Positions 35,677-44,239 of a stretch of 64,000 nucleotides of DNA are shown one piece after another. The number at the start of each line of letters is the position of its first letter. Position 1 is the first letter of the stretch. The translations under genes were made by a program, and so were the position numbers. Source of the stretch: DASQDN01 sp963833675 (lineage in GTDB: Bacteria > Acidobacteriota > Terriglobia > Bryobacterales > Bryobacteraceae); the NCBI GenBank assembly GCA_963833675.1, contig CAWHYW010000003.1:124001-188000 (forward strand), in the 5' to 3' direction. The notes under the pieces are model-generated. The model was not told the DNA's origin. It was given only the letters and a program-made list of their open reading frames with translations, and made no database searches.

Positions 35677-36984
35677 ATGGAACATTTGCCCATCACCGCT
35701 CATATAGAGATCACCCTCTTAAGGGTTCTTGTTCAACTGATCGTTATCATTGCCGCAGGCCGGATAGCTGGTCAGGCTTTTCGGCGCTTTGGACAGCCAG
35801 CCGTCTGTGGCGAAATCGCTGGAGGTCTCATATTGGGTCCATCTGTGTTCGGCCACCTCTCCCCTGAAGCCTTTCATGCGCTGTTTGACGATTCATCAGG
35901 TCAAATCTTAAGCGTCTTGAGCCAAGTGGGATTAGTGCTGATGATGTTTCTGATGGGTCTCGAGTTCGATTTCGGACATCTTTCAAACAATCGTCAGACG
36001 GCAGTGTCTGTTTCGGCGTTAGGTATCCTCCTGCCGTTTTCATTGGGCTTTGGTGTTGGTCATTGGATGTACGCGGAGCTTGAATTGCCGGGATGGTCCA
36101 TCAACTTTTCGTTATTCATGGCCGCAGCCATGTCGATTACGGCTATCCCTGTTCTCGGGCGGATTATCCTCGAGTTGAATCTTAACCGGACACGCATTGG
36201 ATGTCTCGCGATATCGGCTGCGGCCCTGGATGACGCCGCAGGCTGGATTATTCTCGCCCTTGTCACAGCTTTTGCACGCTCTGCTTTCGATTTCCGCACT
36301 CAGGCCATCATGGTGGGCCTGCTAAGCCTTTATGCGATGGTCATGTTCATTTTTGTCCGGCCTCTTATCTCGCGCTGGTCGCGTGCGCAGTTGCAAGGGA
36401 ACCGAGGCGATCTCTCGCTCAACACCTTGGCAACGATACTGATCCTGGTTTTCGCTTCTGCTGCAATTACCGGCGTTCTTGGAATCTTCTCGATTTTCGG
36501 CGCGTTTCTGTTCGGCGCAATTCTCTATGACCAGCACGAATTGCGCGGAGCACTCCGAAAACGGCTGCATGATTTCGTGACGGTGTTTTTCCTCCCGATT
36601 TTCTTTACGTACACAGGGCTGCGCACCGATATAAACGCAATGACCGGACTTCCAACCTGGGGGTTTTGTGGAGTGGTGCTAGCAACCGCGGTTATCGGAA
36701 AGTTTGGCGGCTGCATGATGGCGGCCAAACTCCATGGGCTGTCATTGCGGGAGTCCGCCGCAATCGGAGCGATGATGAACACAAGGGGCCTTATGGAACT
36801 GATCGTCATCAACATCGGCTACGACCTCGGAATTATTCCAAAATCAGTGTTTTTCATGCTGGTCATCATGGCTCTGGTGACCACATACATGACGACACCT
36901 CTTTTGCGGAGGCTCTTGAGTAATACCGAAGCTTGGGAGTCCTATCGAGCGTCGACTTTCGCGGCCCGGCTGGAGCAGGCTTGA
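35677..36984 (+). CDS. Kef-type cation/proton antiporter (CPA2)
   Basis: A 435-aa membrane protein of the monovalent cation:proton antiporter-2 family with about 12 helices. GEIAGGLILGPSVFG in helix 3, LMMFLMGLEFDF in helix 4, AAALDDAAGWIILALV in helix 6 (the acidic pair of the ion site) and GAMMNTRGLMELIVINIGYDLGII near the end are conserved. There is no TrkA-N or TrkA-C regulatory domain, so it is a transport-domain-only form, possibly exchanging Na+ or K+ for protons. Confidence 0.88.
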   Translation: MEHLPITAHIEITLLRVLVQLIVIIAAGRIAGQAFRRFGQPAVCGEIAGGLILGPSVFGHLSPEAFHALFDDSSGQILSVLSQVGLVLMMFLMGLEFDFGHLSNNRQTAVSVSALGILLPFSLGFGVGHWMYAELELPGWSINFSLFMAAAMSITAIPVLGRIILELNLNRTRIGCLAISAAALDDAAGWIILALVTAFARSAFDFRTQAIMVGLLSLYAMVMFIFVRPLISRWSRAQLQGNRGDLSLNTLATILILVFASAAITGVLGIFSIFGAFLFGAILYDQHELRGALRKRLHDFVTVFFLPIFFTYTGLRTDINAMTGLPTWGFCGVVLATAVIGKFGGCMMAAKLHGLSLRESAAIGAMMNTRGLMELIVINIGYDLGIIPKSVFFMLVIMALVTTYMTTPLLRRLLSNTEAWESYRASTFAARLEQA

Positions 36985-36990
36985 CGTGAT

Positions 36991-37572
36991 TCAGGCCTGC
37001 GGCGCCACGTTCCAGTTCCTGATCACTCGCGTCTGACGTTCATATCCCAAGGTGCTGATGCTCGCGGTATCGAGGGCCAGGAAACGGCCCGTCAACGGCG
37101 GCAGACCTATCCAGCATGCTGCGAGAATACGCAGAATATGACCGTGAGCGAAGAGAATTATATCCGCATGAGTGGCATCGGTAACAGAGCGGATCACGTG
37201 ACGAGCTCGGTCGGCAACCTCATCTAACGATTCGCCATTGACAATCGGAGAGAGCCAGACGGACCAGTCAGGCACATCCCGGCGAATCTCCAGGGTGGTG
37301 CGACCTTCGTAGATTCCATAATCCCACTCCCGGAGATCATTATCGACCTCTGCATCGGGGAAACCCGCCAGCCAGCATGTTTCACGGGCACGGTCAAGTG
37401 GACTCGTCCATGCTGCGAGTTGCTTTCCCCGTAGCGCTCGCCCGATGATTTCCGCATTGCGCTTACCATTTTCGGTAAGTGGAACGTTGGTACGCCCGGT
37501 ATGGCGACCTGTGCGAGACCATTCGGTCGCACCGTGGCGCACGAGAAAAATCTGTTGGCGAGGCTGCTCCAT
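36991..37572 (-). CDS. Histidine phosphatase family protein (phosphoglycerate mutase-like)
   Basis: A 193-aa cytoplasmic enzyme with the RHG motif (LVRHGATEWS, R12 and catalytic H13), the Glu region REWDYGIYEG, and the second catalytic His in ILFAHGHILR. This is the branch-1 histidine phosphatase pattern; such enzymes include alpha-ribazole phosphatase and broad sugar phosphatases. The ATG follows AAAGGA. The start of the antiporter gene lies downstream in convergent orientation, so there is no operon clue to the substrate. Confidence 0.88.
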   Translation of the reverse strand: MEQPRQQIFLVRHGATEWSRTGRHTGRTNVPLTENGKRNAEIIGRALRGKQLAAWTSPLDRARETCWLAGFPDAEVDNDLREWDYGIYEGRTTLEIRRDVPDWSVWLSPIVNGESLDEVADRARHVIRSVTDATHADIILFAHGHILRILAACWIGLPPLTGRFLALDTASISTLGYERQTRVIRNWNVAPQA

Positions 37573-37975
37573 ACATCATTCCTTTAGGGCATTCCGGCGC
37601 GTTAGCTCTTATTTTCGAACTCAATGCAATTCTCCATCTGTGCCGCAGCGACAGACGACTTCCGACAAACTCTGATCCGATTGGCCCCATTATCGTCATT
37701 CCGGATGACGAGGCGCGATTTAGAATTCTCTTCACCTTTACGAGGACCGGATTAAGCGATTTGCAGAAATTGACATTTTCGGGGCGGCATCGGCCCGATC
37801 AGCCGTGCCGGCCCCTTTTGATGTGAGAAGGACGCATTCGTTGTTTTCTCAGCAGGGCAAATCGGGCCTGCCACTATAATCTCAGGCACGCTGTTCTCCC
37901 ACACTCAGCAAGTGCCGGCGGATCCAATAGCTGCAAGGCCCGGAAAACGTTACCATGAGATGAGGTGCGGCCACT
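37573..37975. other. Intergenic region with a GC hairpin
   Basis: No credible gene is found in about 400 bases. The only structure seen is the hairpin at 37781-37819, listed separately. A GAGGTG sequence near 37960 may serve the TTG start at 37976. Confidence 0.5.
37781..37819 (+). terminator. Hairpin followed by T-run
   Basis: GGGGCGGCA (37781-37789) pairs with TGCCGGCCCC (37806-37815), with one bulged base, and is followed by TTTT on the + strand. It resembles a rightward terminator, yet no + strand gene ends upstream. It may end a short unrecognised transcript from the 37573-37780 interval. Confidence 0.5.
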
Positions 37976-38575
37976 TTGATCCGAACACTGATCAGCAATC
38001 GGATACTCTTTGCATTCGTTGGCATTCTTAACGCAGCAATCTCAATAGTCTACTTGATCATGCAATACACTGACGGACCACTAACTTTCCATCTATGGAA
38101 CGGGACGGTTTCGTTCGTGGGTAACCTCGCACTGGCTGCCGGAGCTTGCACGATAGCTGCTGGTGTCTTGACGTCGAGGACAACGGAATCGCGGGTTCTG
38201 GTAGTGAACGGTCTTGCGGTTTGCGCGCTCGGACTGATCCAAGCCAGCCTCTTCCGTTATCCGATTGGCATTTTTACTATCGCCTCCTTGCTGATGACAA
38301 TGTCAACGAGCAGTGGAGTCCTGGAATTGGCCATCGCGCGAACTCTTCAGCACAACGTTGTGGAAAAACGACTTCTTCGCTGTGCCGGAGTGGCTTCCAC
38401 CGGTTTTGCTCTGGTGTTTCTGGCGCTGGGATTGCGCTGGATAAAAATTCAACCAGGGTCACATGCAGACCTGCTTTGGATCAGTTCCTATTTTGGCTTC
38501 AATGCAGTTTGCATGTTGCCGCTGGGTCGAGCCTTTCAGTCTTCGACGAACGACTTTAGCCGGGCCAGCACCTGA
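37976..38575 (+). CDS. Hypothetical four- to six-helix membrane protein
   Basis: A 199-aa protein starting with TTG at 37976. It has hydrophobic segments at ILFAFVGILNAAISIVYLIM, LALAAGACTIAAGVLTS, GLAVCALGLIQASLF, IGIFTIASLLMTMS and GFALVFLALGLRWI. I do not recognise the family, though many bacterial genes of this kind accompany ArsR/SRPBCC pairs as DUF membrane proteins. Its 3' end overlaps the 3' end of the convergent ArsR gene by about 40 bases. Confidence 0.55.
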   Translation: MIRTLISNRILFAFVGILNAAISIVYLIMQYTDGPLTFHLWNGTVSFVGNLALAAGACTIAAGVLTSRTTESRVLVVNGLAVCALGLIQASLFRYPIGIFTIASLLMTMSTSSGVLELAIARTLQHNVVEKRLLRCAGVASTGFALVFLALGLRWIKIQPGSHADLLWISSYFGFNAVCMLPLGRAFQSSTNDFSRAST

Positions 38576-38880
38576 TCCCACTGCCCGGAAATTTGGTCAA
38601 TGTAGCTCTTAATTTCTGTAAGGGACGAAGGATCGAATTCGAACAGGCTCTCACGATCCGAACGCACCCCGTGTACAATTCCTACTTTCTCCAACACACG
38701 AAGATGCTTGGTGATTGCCTGACGGGTTAACTTAGATCCTTCAGTTAACTGAACAATCGAGCAGGGCTCCCCGCTGGAGAGTCTTGCCACCAACAACAGC
38801 CTCGTCTCATACCCTAGCGCGGCAAATATGGGCGCACAAACCTTAGGTTTGACGGCGATGTTAAGGCCTTTGCGAGACAT
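38536..38880 (-). CDS. ArsR-family transcriptional repressor
   Basis: A 114-aa winged-helix protein: ALGYETRLLLVARLSSGE, SKLTRQAITKHLRVLEKVGI (recognition helix) and VRSDRESLFEFD (wing). No metal-binding Cys cluster is seen, so it is of the ArsR group that pairs with SRPBCC genes rather than a metal sensor. It overlaps the end of the upstream SRPBCC gene by 20 bases, and the two form one operon. The twin inverted repeats at 39319 and 39360 are the likely operator for autoregulation. Confidence 0.88.
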   Translation of the reverse strand: MSRKGLNIAVKPKVCAPIFAALGYETRLLLVARLSSGEPCSIVQLTEGSKLTRQAITKHLRVLEKVGIVHGVRSDRESLFEFDPSSLTEIKSYIDQISGQWDQVLARLKSFVED

Positions 38881-39313
38881 GATTCTCGATGTTCTTCACT
38901 TGCTCGGTCCAACCGCCTTCATTCATGCGAAACGCTTCAATGCGCCGGTTGCCGGGAATTTTATCGAAGCCGGATTCAGTGACTACAAGCAGCGTGCCGG
39001 TCGCAGTCTGGTCCAACTTGAATTCGACTAACGTGGGCGACTCCTTTGCGTAATCGATATCGTTGTCTACGGCATATGGATGCCACGTAAAAGAAAACAG
39101 CCGCTCCGGCCGTATTTCCAGCACTGCTGCCTCCCATTTGACGTGTTCATAACCGGGATAGGTGATGTGGCCTCGCGAGACCTGACTCGCTACAAATGGG
39201 CCGTCCAGTTCGACACGAAACCATTCTCCGAACTCGCGATAATTCGTCAATGCGCGCCACACCCGTGACACAGGCGCTTTGAGTTCGATACATTTTTCGA
39301 TACGGTCATGCAT
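38861..39313 (-). CDS. SRPBCC/AHSA1-family protein
   Basis: About 150 aa. IEKCIELKAPVSRVWRALT at the start, GEWFRVELDG, EPERLFSFTWHPYA-type centre (here IRPERLFSFTWHPYA) and VTESGFDKIP, then the C-terminal helix GGWTEQVKNIENHV define the Aha1-C/START-like helix-grip fold. These small cytoplasmic proteins bind hydrophobic ligands; partner ArsR genes are nearly always adjacent. ATG 39313 is preferred; the frame opens at TTG 39322. Confidence 0.85.
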   Translation of the reverse strand: MHDRIEKCIELKAPVSRVWRALTNYREFGEWFRVELDGPFVASQVSRGHITYPGYEHVKWEAAVLEIRPERLFSFTWHPYAVDNDIDYAKESPTLVEFKLDQTATGTLLVVTESGFDKIPGNRRIEAFRMNEGGWTEQVKNIENHVSQRP

Positions 39314-39318
39314 CTTAC

Positions 39319-39334
39319 GCAACCTCTAGGTTGC
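39319..39334. promoter_or_regulatory. Inverted repeat, proximal operator candidate
   Basis: GCAACCT-CT-AGGTTGC is a perfect 7-bp inverted repeat directly upstream of the SRPBCC/ArsR operon, overlapping the extended start region. The size and symmetry suit a dimeric ArsR protein. Confidence 0.6.
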
Positions 39335-39359
39335 ATAGTGCGCTTACTTGGCCCAAAGC

Positions 39360-39375
39360 GCAACTGAAAGGTTGC
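39360..39375. promoter_or_regulatory. Inverted repeat, distal operator candidate
   Basis: GCAAC-TGAAAG-GTTGC repeats the same half-site as 39319-39334. The two centres are 41 bases apart, close to four helical turns, so two ArsR dimers could bind on one face of the DNA. Confidence 0.5.
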
Positions 39376-39434
39376 CCATGATGAGACCTTTAAGTAATGC
39401 ATCTCCGGGTAAGCCGGAAGAGAGTACGGATTAG

Positions 39435-40013
39435 CTATGTCGACTGAACGCGCACACCGGAACGAATCCACGGCCAGAACATTGTCTGTGCACCCTGCAG
39501 CAGCCGCATATACCTGTCAATAAACCCAGCCATCCTGCTCGGACGTAGACAGCCGTCTGATTGTGTCACTGGCTGTAGCCAGCGCCTCATCTCCGTTTCG
39601 GGTGCTGCTCCGTGATGTTCCAGCATCCGCTCAGAACCTTTCAAGAGCAAAAAGTACGGAAAGGAATGAGCGCCGCAGGCGATCGCCAACTCGGGGCACG
39701 CCCCCGCGTCTACCTTCACCACGAGGGCGCGACCCGCAACCTTGTGGGCAAGCAAGTTCACGTCGGGCGCTGCTACACGACATGGCCCGGAGCGTAGATC
39801 GAAGAAGACCGCCAGAACCGGAACCTTTGCTCCCTCGAGAAGATCTACGATAGACGAAGCGCCTACACAGACAGGTTCAGCCACCGGGGTGACAATCGCT
39901 CTGCATGTTCGGCAGCGGGTTGTGCTTGTGAGGTTGTGAACAAAAACGGAATTGTTCGAACCACATTTCCCACAAGTGAGTGGTATGGACAGGTTGCCGT
40001 TCGTTTGTTCCAT
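39435..40013 (-). CDS. Thioredoxin-2-like protein lacking the first active-site Cys
   Basis: A 192-aa protein. The N-terminus holds a zinc ribbon with C14, C17, C34, C37 (TCGKCGSN and RCRTC), as in Trx2/TrxC. The thioredoxin fold follows: VPVLAVFFDLRSGPCRVAAP. Where thioredoxins have WCGPC this protein has RSGPC (S75, C78), so the nucleophilic cysteine is replaced by serine; only the resolving Cys remains. The cis-Pro segment HSFPYFLLLKGS and C-terminal strands are kept. It may bind thiols or act as a monothiol chaperone, but it cannot do the normal dithiol cycle. A long tail of about 40 residues follows the fold. Confidence 0.75.
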   Translation of the reverse strand: MEQTNGNLSIPLTCGKCGSNNSVFVHNLTSTTRCRTCRAIVTPVAEPVCVGASSIVDLLEGAKVPVLAVFFDLRSGPCRVAAPDVNLLAHKVAGRALVVKVDAGACPELAIACGAHSFPYFLLLKGSERMLEHHGAAPETEMRRWLQPVTQSDGCLRPSRMAGFIDRYMRLLQGAQTMFWPWIRSGVRVQST

Positions 40014-40311
40014 CGCGAAGCTCCATGCCCCCCTGCAGATGGGACGCGTAGAGGAGCTAAAAGAGTAACCATAGTTAAGCAGTTAACCTTGTAGCAGGCG
40101 CAAGACTCACAACCGCCGTATCTGTGCACTAATGCTTCGCGCTTCTGGCCCGTTCAATGTACGGTTAGATGCGCGAACGCGAACGATACCACTAGAAGGT
40201 TTCCGCCGAAACTGAGCTGATTCAAACCTTCAGGAGGTGTGAAAGGCGAACTCTCAAGAGTTCTGATACGGTAACACAGACGTGCGGCTCACGCTGACAC
40301 TCTTCGGGTTG

Positions 40312-40725
40312 TTACTGCGCGGGGATACGTGTCGTCTGACGTTCCACCATCTGCCAATTCTTGCCGTTCTTCACCCAGACCTGAAGCATTGTCAGTGGCG
40401 TGTCGCCGGTAGCGCCGTGTGCAGTGACTTTGGCACGGATTGTCGCAACATTTCCGTATACGTGAATCGTCTGCGAATGCACTTCGAAATTCCCCTTTGA
40501 CTTGACTAGGGCATCGATTGCTTCCTGCTTATTTTCTAACTTCGTATTTGAGTGGCTGTACTGCAACCGGTCAGCGAAAATCTTTTCCAACGCGGCGCGC
40601 TCACCTTCTTTCGCGGCTCTGACGAAATTATCGTGAGCAGAGCGCACGGCAGCTTCATCGCCACTCTCCGTAAATCCCAGAGTTGTGAACCCGACTACGT
40701 AAGCGACAAGGAGCAGTATCTTCAT
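40312..40725 (-). CDS. Exported NTF2/SnoaL-like protein (DUF4440)
   Basis: About 137 aa with a signal peptide (ILLLVAYVVGFTTLGFTES) and a cone-shaped NTF2-like fold: AVRSAHDNFVRAAKEGERAALEKIF, then DRLQYSHSNTK, NKQEAIDALVKSKGNFEV and LTMLQVWVKNGKNWQMVER. This is the DUF4440/SnoaL_3 pattern. Function in such exported single-domain proteins is unknown. The start is ATG 40725; the frame opens at a TTG two codons upstream. Confidence 0.75.
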   Translation of the reverse strand: MKILLLVAYVVGFTTLGFTESGDEAAVRSAHDNFVRAAKEGERAALEKIFADRLQYSHSNTKLENKQEAIDALVKSKGNFEVHSQTIHVYGNVATIRAKVTAHGATGDTPLTMLQVWVKNGKNWQMVERQTTRIPAQ

Positions 40726-41213
40726 AGGCAATGATCATACTCGATCGTTTCAACTTAACCAAGACTGGCCGGAATGTACCTGAGAAGATCTCTATCGACG
40801 AACGACGCCCACAGCGTCTGACGGGCGATCAACGGACGTTCGACTCGACATGTAAGTGTCTTAGCACGGTTCTCATTGTGTTCCAAGAACGATGGCACGC
40901 TGTGGTCCGAAAAGCCTGTGCGATTTCAGGTGATGTTCGCATTTGACCGCGTGACGGCGCTCGCGCGAGAACATCCCGAGTGGAACACGCGCAGTCTTTC
41001 TCCTCCGTGTTTAGGGGTGACATGAAGGAGTTGGCTGTAAGCGGGGCTTACGACCGTATGGACAAGCTGTAGCGGTTGAATAAAGCACGGGACGGAACGA
41101 GGCAGTTGCGAAAGGCTGGACTAATAGTGAGCATGAGAATGACCGGGTACAGTCTATCCGTCCGCCGGCAAGCAATGACACGCTGGCGGAATTTCAGTCT
41201 AAACTGAGAAAGT
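40726..41213. other. Intergenic region
   Basis: About 490 bases between divergent genes with no gene I can support. A 30-codon frame at 40932 (MFAFDRVTALAREHPEWN) has some protein-like composition but no ribosome site or known relatives. No hairpin with T-run and no repeat was seen. Confidence 0.45.
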
Positions 41214-42884
41214 ATGTCGCAGAAACCGCCCATATCGAACCACGAGAAGACCTCTGAAGGCCCGACGCGTCGTGAGCTGTTTTATGTCGGAAACGCGTTA
41301 GCGTTACCGGCGCTGCTTGGCGGTTTGGATGCCGAGGCCGCGACCGGAGGTCTCAAAGTGGGATCGCAGATTTATCAATCGATTGGTGTAGAGCCGGTGA
41401 TCAACTGTCGAGGTACGTTCACAATTATCGGCGCGTCCATCGAACTGCCTGAAGTTCGAGCCGCAATGGAAGCTGCATCTCAGCACTATGTCCAATTGGA
41501 CGAACTTGCGGACGCGGTGGGCCGGCGGTTAGCGGAGTTGACGGGCGCTGAATGGGGAATGGTTTCTTCGGGTTGCGCCGCTGGGTTGAAGCACGTAACG
41601 GCGGCGTGTGTAGCAGGTGGGAATCCAGAAAAGCTAATTCGGATTCCCGATTTGACCGGTCTAGATAAGACCGAAGTCGTCATTCCACGCACCTCGCGAA
41701 GCGTGTACGATCACGCAGTGCGCAATATCGGCGTCAAGGTAATCACCGTGGATACCGCCGACGAACTCGAGAATGCGTTGAGTTCTCGGACTGCCATGAT
41801 TTATCTCACTGCGGGCGGACCATCTCTCTCCGGTCCGCTGGCTGTGGAATCTGTCGCGAAAATGGCCAAGCCTAAAAGTATTCCTATCCTTGTGGATGCG
41901 GCCGCTGAGGGACTTACCATCCCTAACGTCCACTTGCAGCGCGGGGCGACGGTCGTAGCCTATAGCGGAGGGAAGGCAATCCGCGGCCCGCAATGCGCCG
42001 GTCTCCTGCTAGGCCGAAAAGATCTTCTAATGTCGGCGTGGCAGGCAAGTTCTCCGCATCATGGACCGGGCCGCGACAACAAGGTGGGCCGCGAAGAAAC
42101 GATGGGCATGTTGGCCGCTGTTGAGGCTTGGGTAAAGCGTGATCACGAGGCCGAATGGAAGACATGGCTTTCCTGGCTCGATACGATCTCGAAGCGCGTT
42201 TCGACCATTGATGGCGTGACAACCGCGGTACGCGAGCCCAATGGGCTTTCTAACCGCAGCCCGGTCCTGATGATAACTTGGGATCCGGTAAAGTTGCACA
42301 TCACCGACGAAGAGGTAGCCGAAGATCTTGCCAGGAACAGGCCAAGGATCGCGCTCGGCACTGGTGGAGTCCGCGGCAAAGGTCAGCCAGACCCCGCCAC
42401 CAATGCCCTCTCTATCACTCCTTGGATGATGCGACCAGGCGACGACAAGACTGTGGCCGATCGCATTTACGCTGTCCTCGCCGCTAAGCGCGATCCCAGA
42501 CCCACCGAGATGAGGCCCCCGGCAGCGGATCTCAGCGGACGCTGGGACCTCAACGTGAAATTCTTCAGCAGCCGTAGTGAGCACACGTTGTTCCTCCAAC
42601 AGAAAGGGAACCGGCTCGAAGGTACGCATCGGGGAGATTTTTCGGTTCGCGATGTCTTCGGCACTATTGAAGGCGACCAGATAAAACTACGCAGTACGAG
42701 TGCCGAACGCGGTACCGGTGATTCAGTTTCCTTCACATTTTCCGGGGCTGTCTCTGGTGATTCGATCTCTGGTCCAATTCACATGGGAGAATACCTGACG
42801 GCGGAATTCACTGCCAAGCGTCACGAATATCCAGCGGCTCGCGGTCCGATCGTCGTTCCCAAGGGACCGCCGCTCGCCAACTAA
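41214..42884 (+). CDS. SelA-fold PLP enzyme fused to a C-terminal lipocalin-like domain
   Basis: A 556-aa protein. After an N-terminal region with a possible secretion leader (TRRELFYVGNALALPALLGG) comes a type I PLP fold related to SelA and D-glucosaminate-6-phosphate ammonia lyase: VEPVINCRGTFTIIGAS, AEWGMVSSGCAAGLKHVTAA, ILVDAAAEGLTIPN, and the PLP lysine K254 in YSGGKAIRGPQ. Residues 455-545 form a beta domain (LSGRWDLNVKFFSS, LFLQQKGNRLEGTHRG, SFTFSGAVSGDSISG). It is not the true selenocysteine synthase: the leader, the extra domain and the substrate region differ. It probably acts on a sugar or amino acid outside the cytoplasm; the reaction is unknown. Confidence 0.75.
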   Translation: MSQKPPISNHEKTSEGPTRRELFYVGNALALPALLGGLDAEAATGGLKVGSQIYQSIGVEPVINCRGTFTIIGASIELPEVRAAMEAASQHYVQLDELADAVGRRLAELTGAEWGMVSSGCAAGLKHVTAACVAGGNPEKLIRIPDLTGLDKTEVVIPRTSRSVYDHAVRNIGVKVITVDTADELENALSSRTAMIYLTAGGPSLSGPLAVESVAKMAKPKSIPILVDAAAEGLTIPNVHLQRGATVVAYSGGKAIRGPQCAGLLLGRKDLLMSAWQASSPHHGPGRDNKVGREETMGMLAAVEAWVKRDHEAEWKTWLSWLDTISKRVSTIDGVTTAVREPNGLSNRSPVLMITWDPVKLHITDEEVAEDLARNRPRIALGTGGVRGKGQPDPATNALSITPWMMRPGDDKTVADRIYAVLAAKRDPRPTEMRPPAADLSGRWDLNVKFFSSRSEHTLFLQQKGNRLEGTHRGDFSVRDVFGTIEGDQIKLRSTSAERGTGDSVSFTFSGAVSGDSISGPIHMGEYLTAEFTAKRHEYPAARGPIVVPKGPPLAN

Positions 42885-43045
42885 CATCCTCGTTGCGCCT
42901 GGATCTCGTGTCTGCCGATGCGCCTGCTCTACTTCTTTTGCAACGCTCCCAAACGGTCGCGCATTCGAGCGTAACACTGAAATCCGAGCGTCTGCCAATC
43001 GACTCCTTCAGCGAGCATAGAGTGCTCGTTCCGGGGGGCTAGTGA

Positions 43046-44239
43046 CTACGCGCGCAAGACCAAGAGATTTTCTCTCACTTCGGCAACCTTAGGCAAAGTG
43101 AAATAAAACGTAGCGCCTCGTCCGGCAGCGGATTCCACCCAAATGCGGCCTCCGTGGTCTTCAATAATTGCCTTGCAGAGGGCCAGGCCGATGCCACTTC
43201 CGGGAGACGTGGCATCCAGTCTCTTGAACGCTTCAAAAATGTAGTCTGAATATCGTGGATCGAGACCGATACCTTCATCGCGAACCACAAATTGCCACTC
43301 CTGCGAATGGTAGTCCGTAGAGATATGGATCCGAGGATTCTGGCCTGCCTTGGCGTACTTGATCGCATTGCTGATGAGATTCTGCAGGACTTGCTTGAGT
43401 TGCAAAGGGTCGCCCGAGACGACCGGCAGAGTGTCAGCCGTGATGACTGCTCCGCTTTCGCTGATTGCGAGATGAAGGTCTGCGAGGACGGTTTGCAGCA
43501 GGGCCCCAGTGTCGGTCATCGTTTGTTTACGATCACCTCTCTCATGTAGGGAGGTGGCATATGTAAGAAGATCTTTCACCAATTGCTGCATGCGCTTCGA
43601 CCCGGCAACAGAAAACTCAATATATTGATCCGCAGTTTCGTCGAGTGCGCCGTAATATCTTCTTGCGAGTAACTGGTTGTAACAAGTAACCATTCGGATC
43701 GGCTCCTGTAAATCGTGAGCTGCGATATAGGCGATCCTTTGTAGGGCATCATTCGAGCGCTTGAGATCCTCCGTCCGTTTCTGTACACGTCGCTCAAGTT
43801 CAGCGTTGAGGCGCCGCAGGGCTTCCTCCGCTTCGGTGCGCTGTTCTACCTCACGCTGTAGTTGTTCGGGGCTGGGAAGTCTAAGAGCTCTGGGTACAAG
43901 CTGAATAAGCAAGATGGCTGTCGGAAGGGAGGCCAGCGCCGTCAATGCCTTGATCATGCCGTCGAGTCGATAAACTGGCTGCCAAAGCATCCAGATCGCC
44001 ATCAGGTGAGTCGTGCCACAAGCAAGAATAAAAAGCCCAAACAACACGAACATCCAGTTAAAGGCCAGGTCACGCCTTTTCCGCACGAAATAGATGAGAA
44101 GCGGCGGAATAAGAAAGTAGGCGCACGCGATAAGCGCGTCAGACGTGACGTGCAGCCATATGACTTCCGGTTTCCACCGCATACAATAGCCGTGAGGAAC
44201 AAAGTCGCTGGAAAACAGATTTCGAAGAAATTCGCCCAT
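43046..44239 (-). CDS. Histidine kinase with ethylene-receptor-type sensor domain
   Basis: A 397-aa sensor kinase. The N-terminal three-helix membrane domain matches the plant/cyanobacterial ethylene-binding domain: VTSDALIACAYFLIPPLLIYF, then LFILACGTTHLMAIW. Asp34, Cys74 and His78 have the same spacing (40 and 4) as D25, C65 and H69 of ETR1, the copper/ethylene site. A coiled coil (residues 130-165) leads to HisKA with the phospho-acceptor H175 in AAHDLQEPIRM and a HATPase domain (N-box NLISNAIKY, G1 DEGIGLD, G2 GSGIGLALCK). No GAF domain or adjacent response regulator is present. It may sense ethylene or another small alkene through copper. Confidence 0.85.
   Translation of the reverse strand: MGEFLRNLFSSDFVPHGYCMRWKPEVIWLHVTSDALIACAYFLIPPLLIYFVRKRRDLAFNWMFVLFGLFILACGTTHLMAIWMLWQPVYRLDGMIKALTALASLPTAILLIQLVPRALRLPSPEQLQREVEQRTEAEEALRRLNAELERRVQKRTEDLKRSNDALQRIAYIAAHDLQEPIRMVTCYNQLLARRYYGALDETADQYIEFSVAGSKRMQQLVKDLLTYATSLHERGDRKQTMTDTGALLQTVLADLHLAISESGAVITADTLPVVSGDPLQLKQVLQNLISNAIKYAKAGQNPRIHISTDYHSQEWQFVVRDEGIGLDPRYSDYIFEAFKRLDATSPGSGIGLALCKAIIEDHGGRIWVESAAGRGATFYFTLPKVAEVRENLLVLRA

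Noticed and set aside
37770..37800. TTGACA as a -35 box near 37770
   Set aside because: No -10 hexamer is found at the proper distance, and a GC hairpin occupies that place.
41214..42884. SelA-like protein as proof that the organism makes selenocysteine
   Set aside because: Its leader, extra C-terminal domain and overall pattern fit the DgaE/SelA-like side family, not selenocysteine synthase, so it gives no support for the selenoprotein call.
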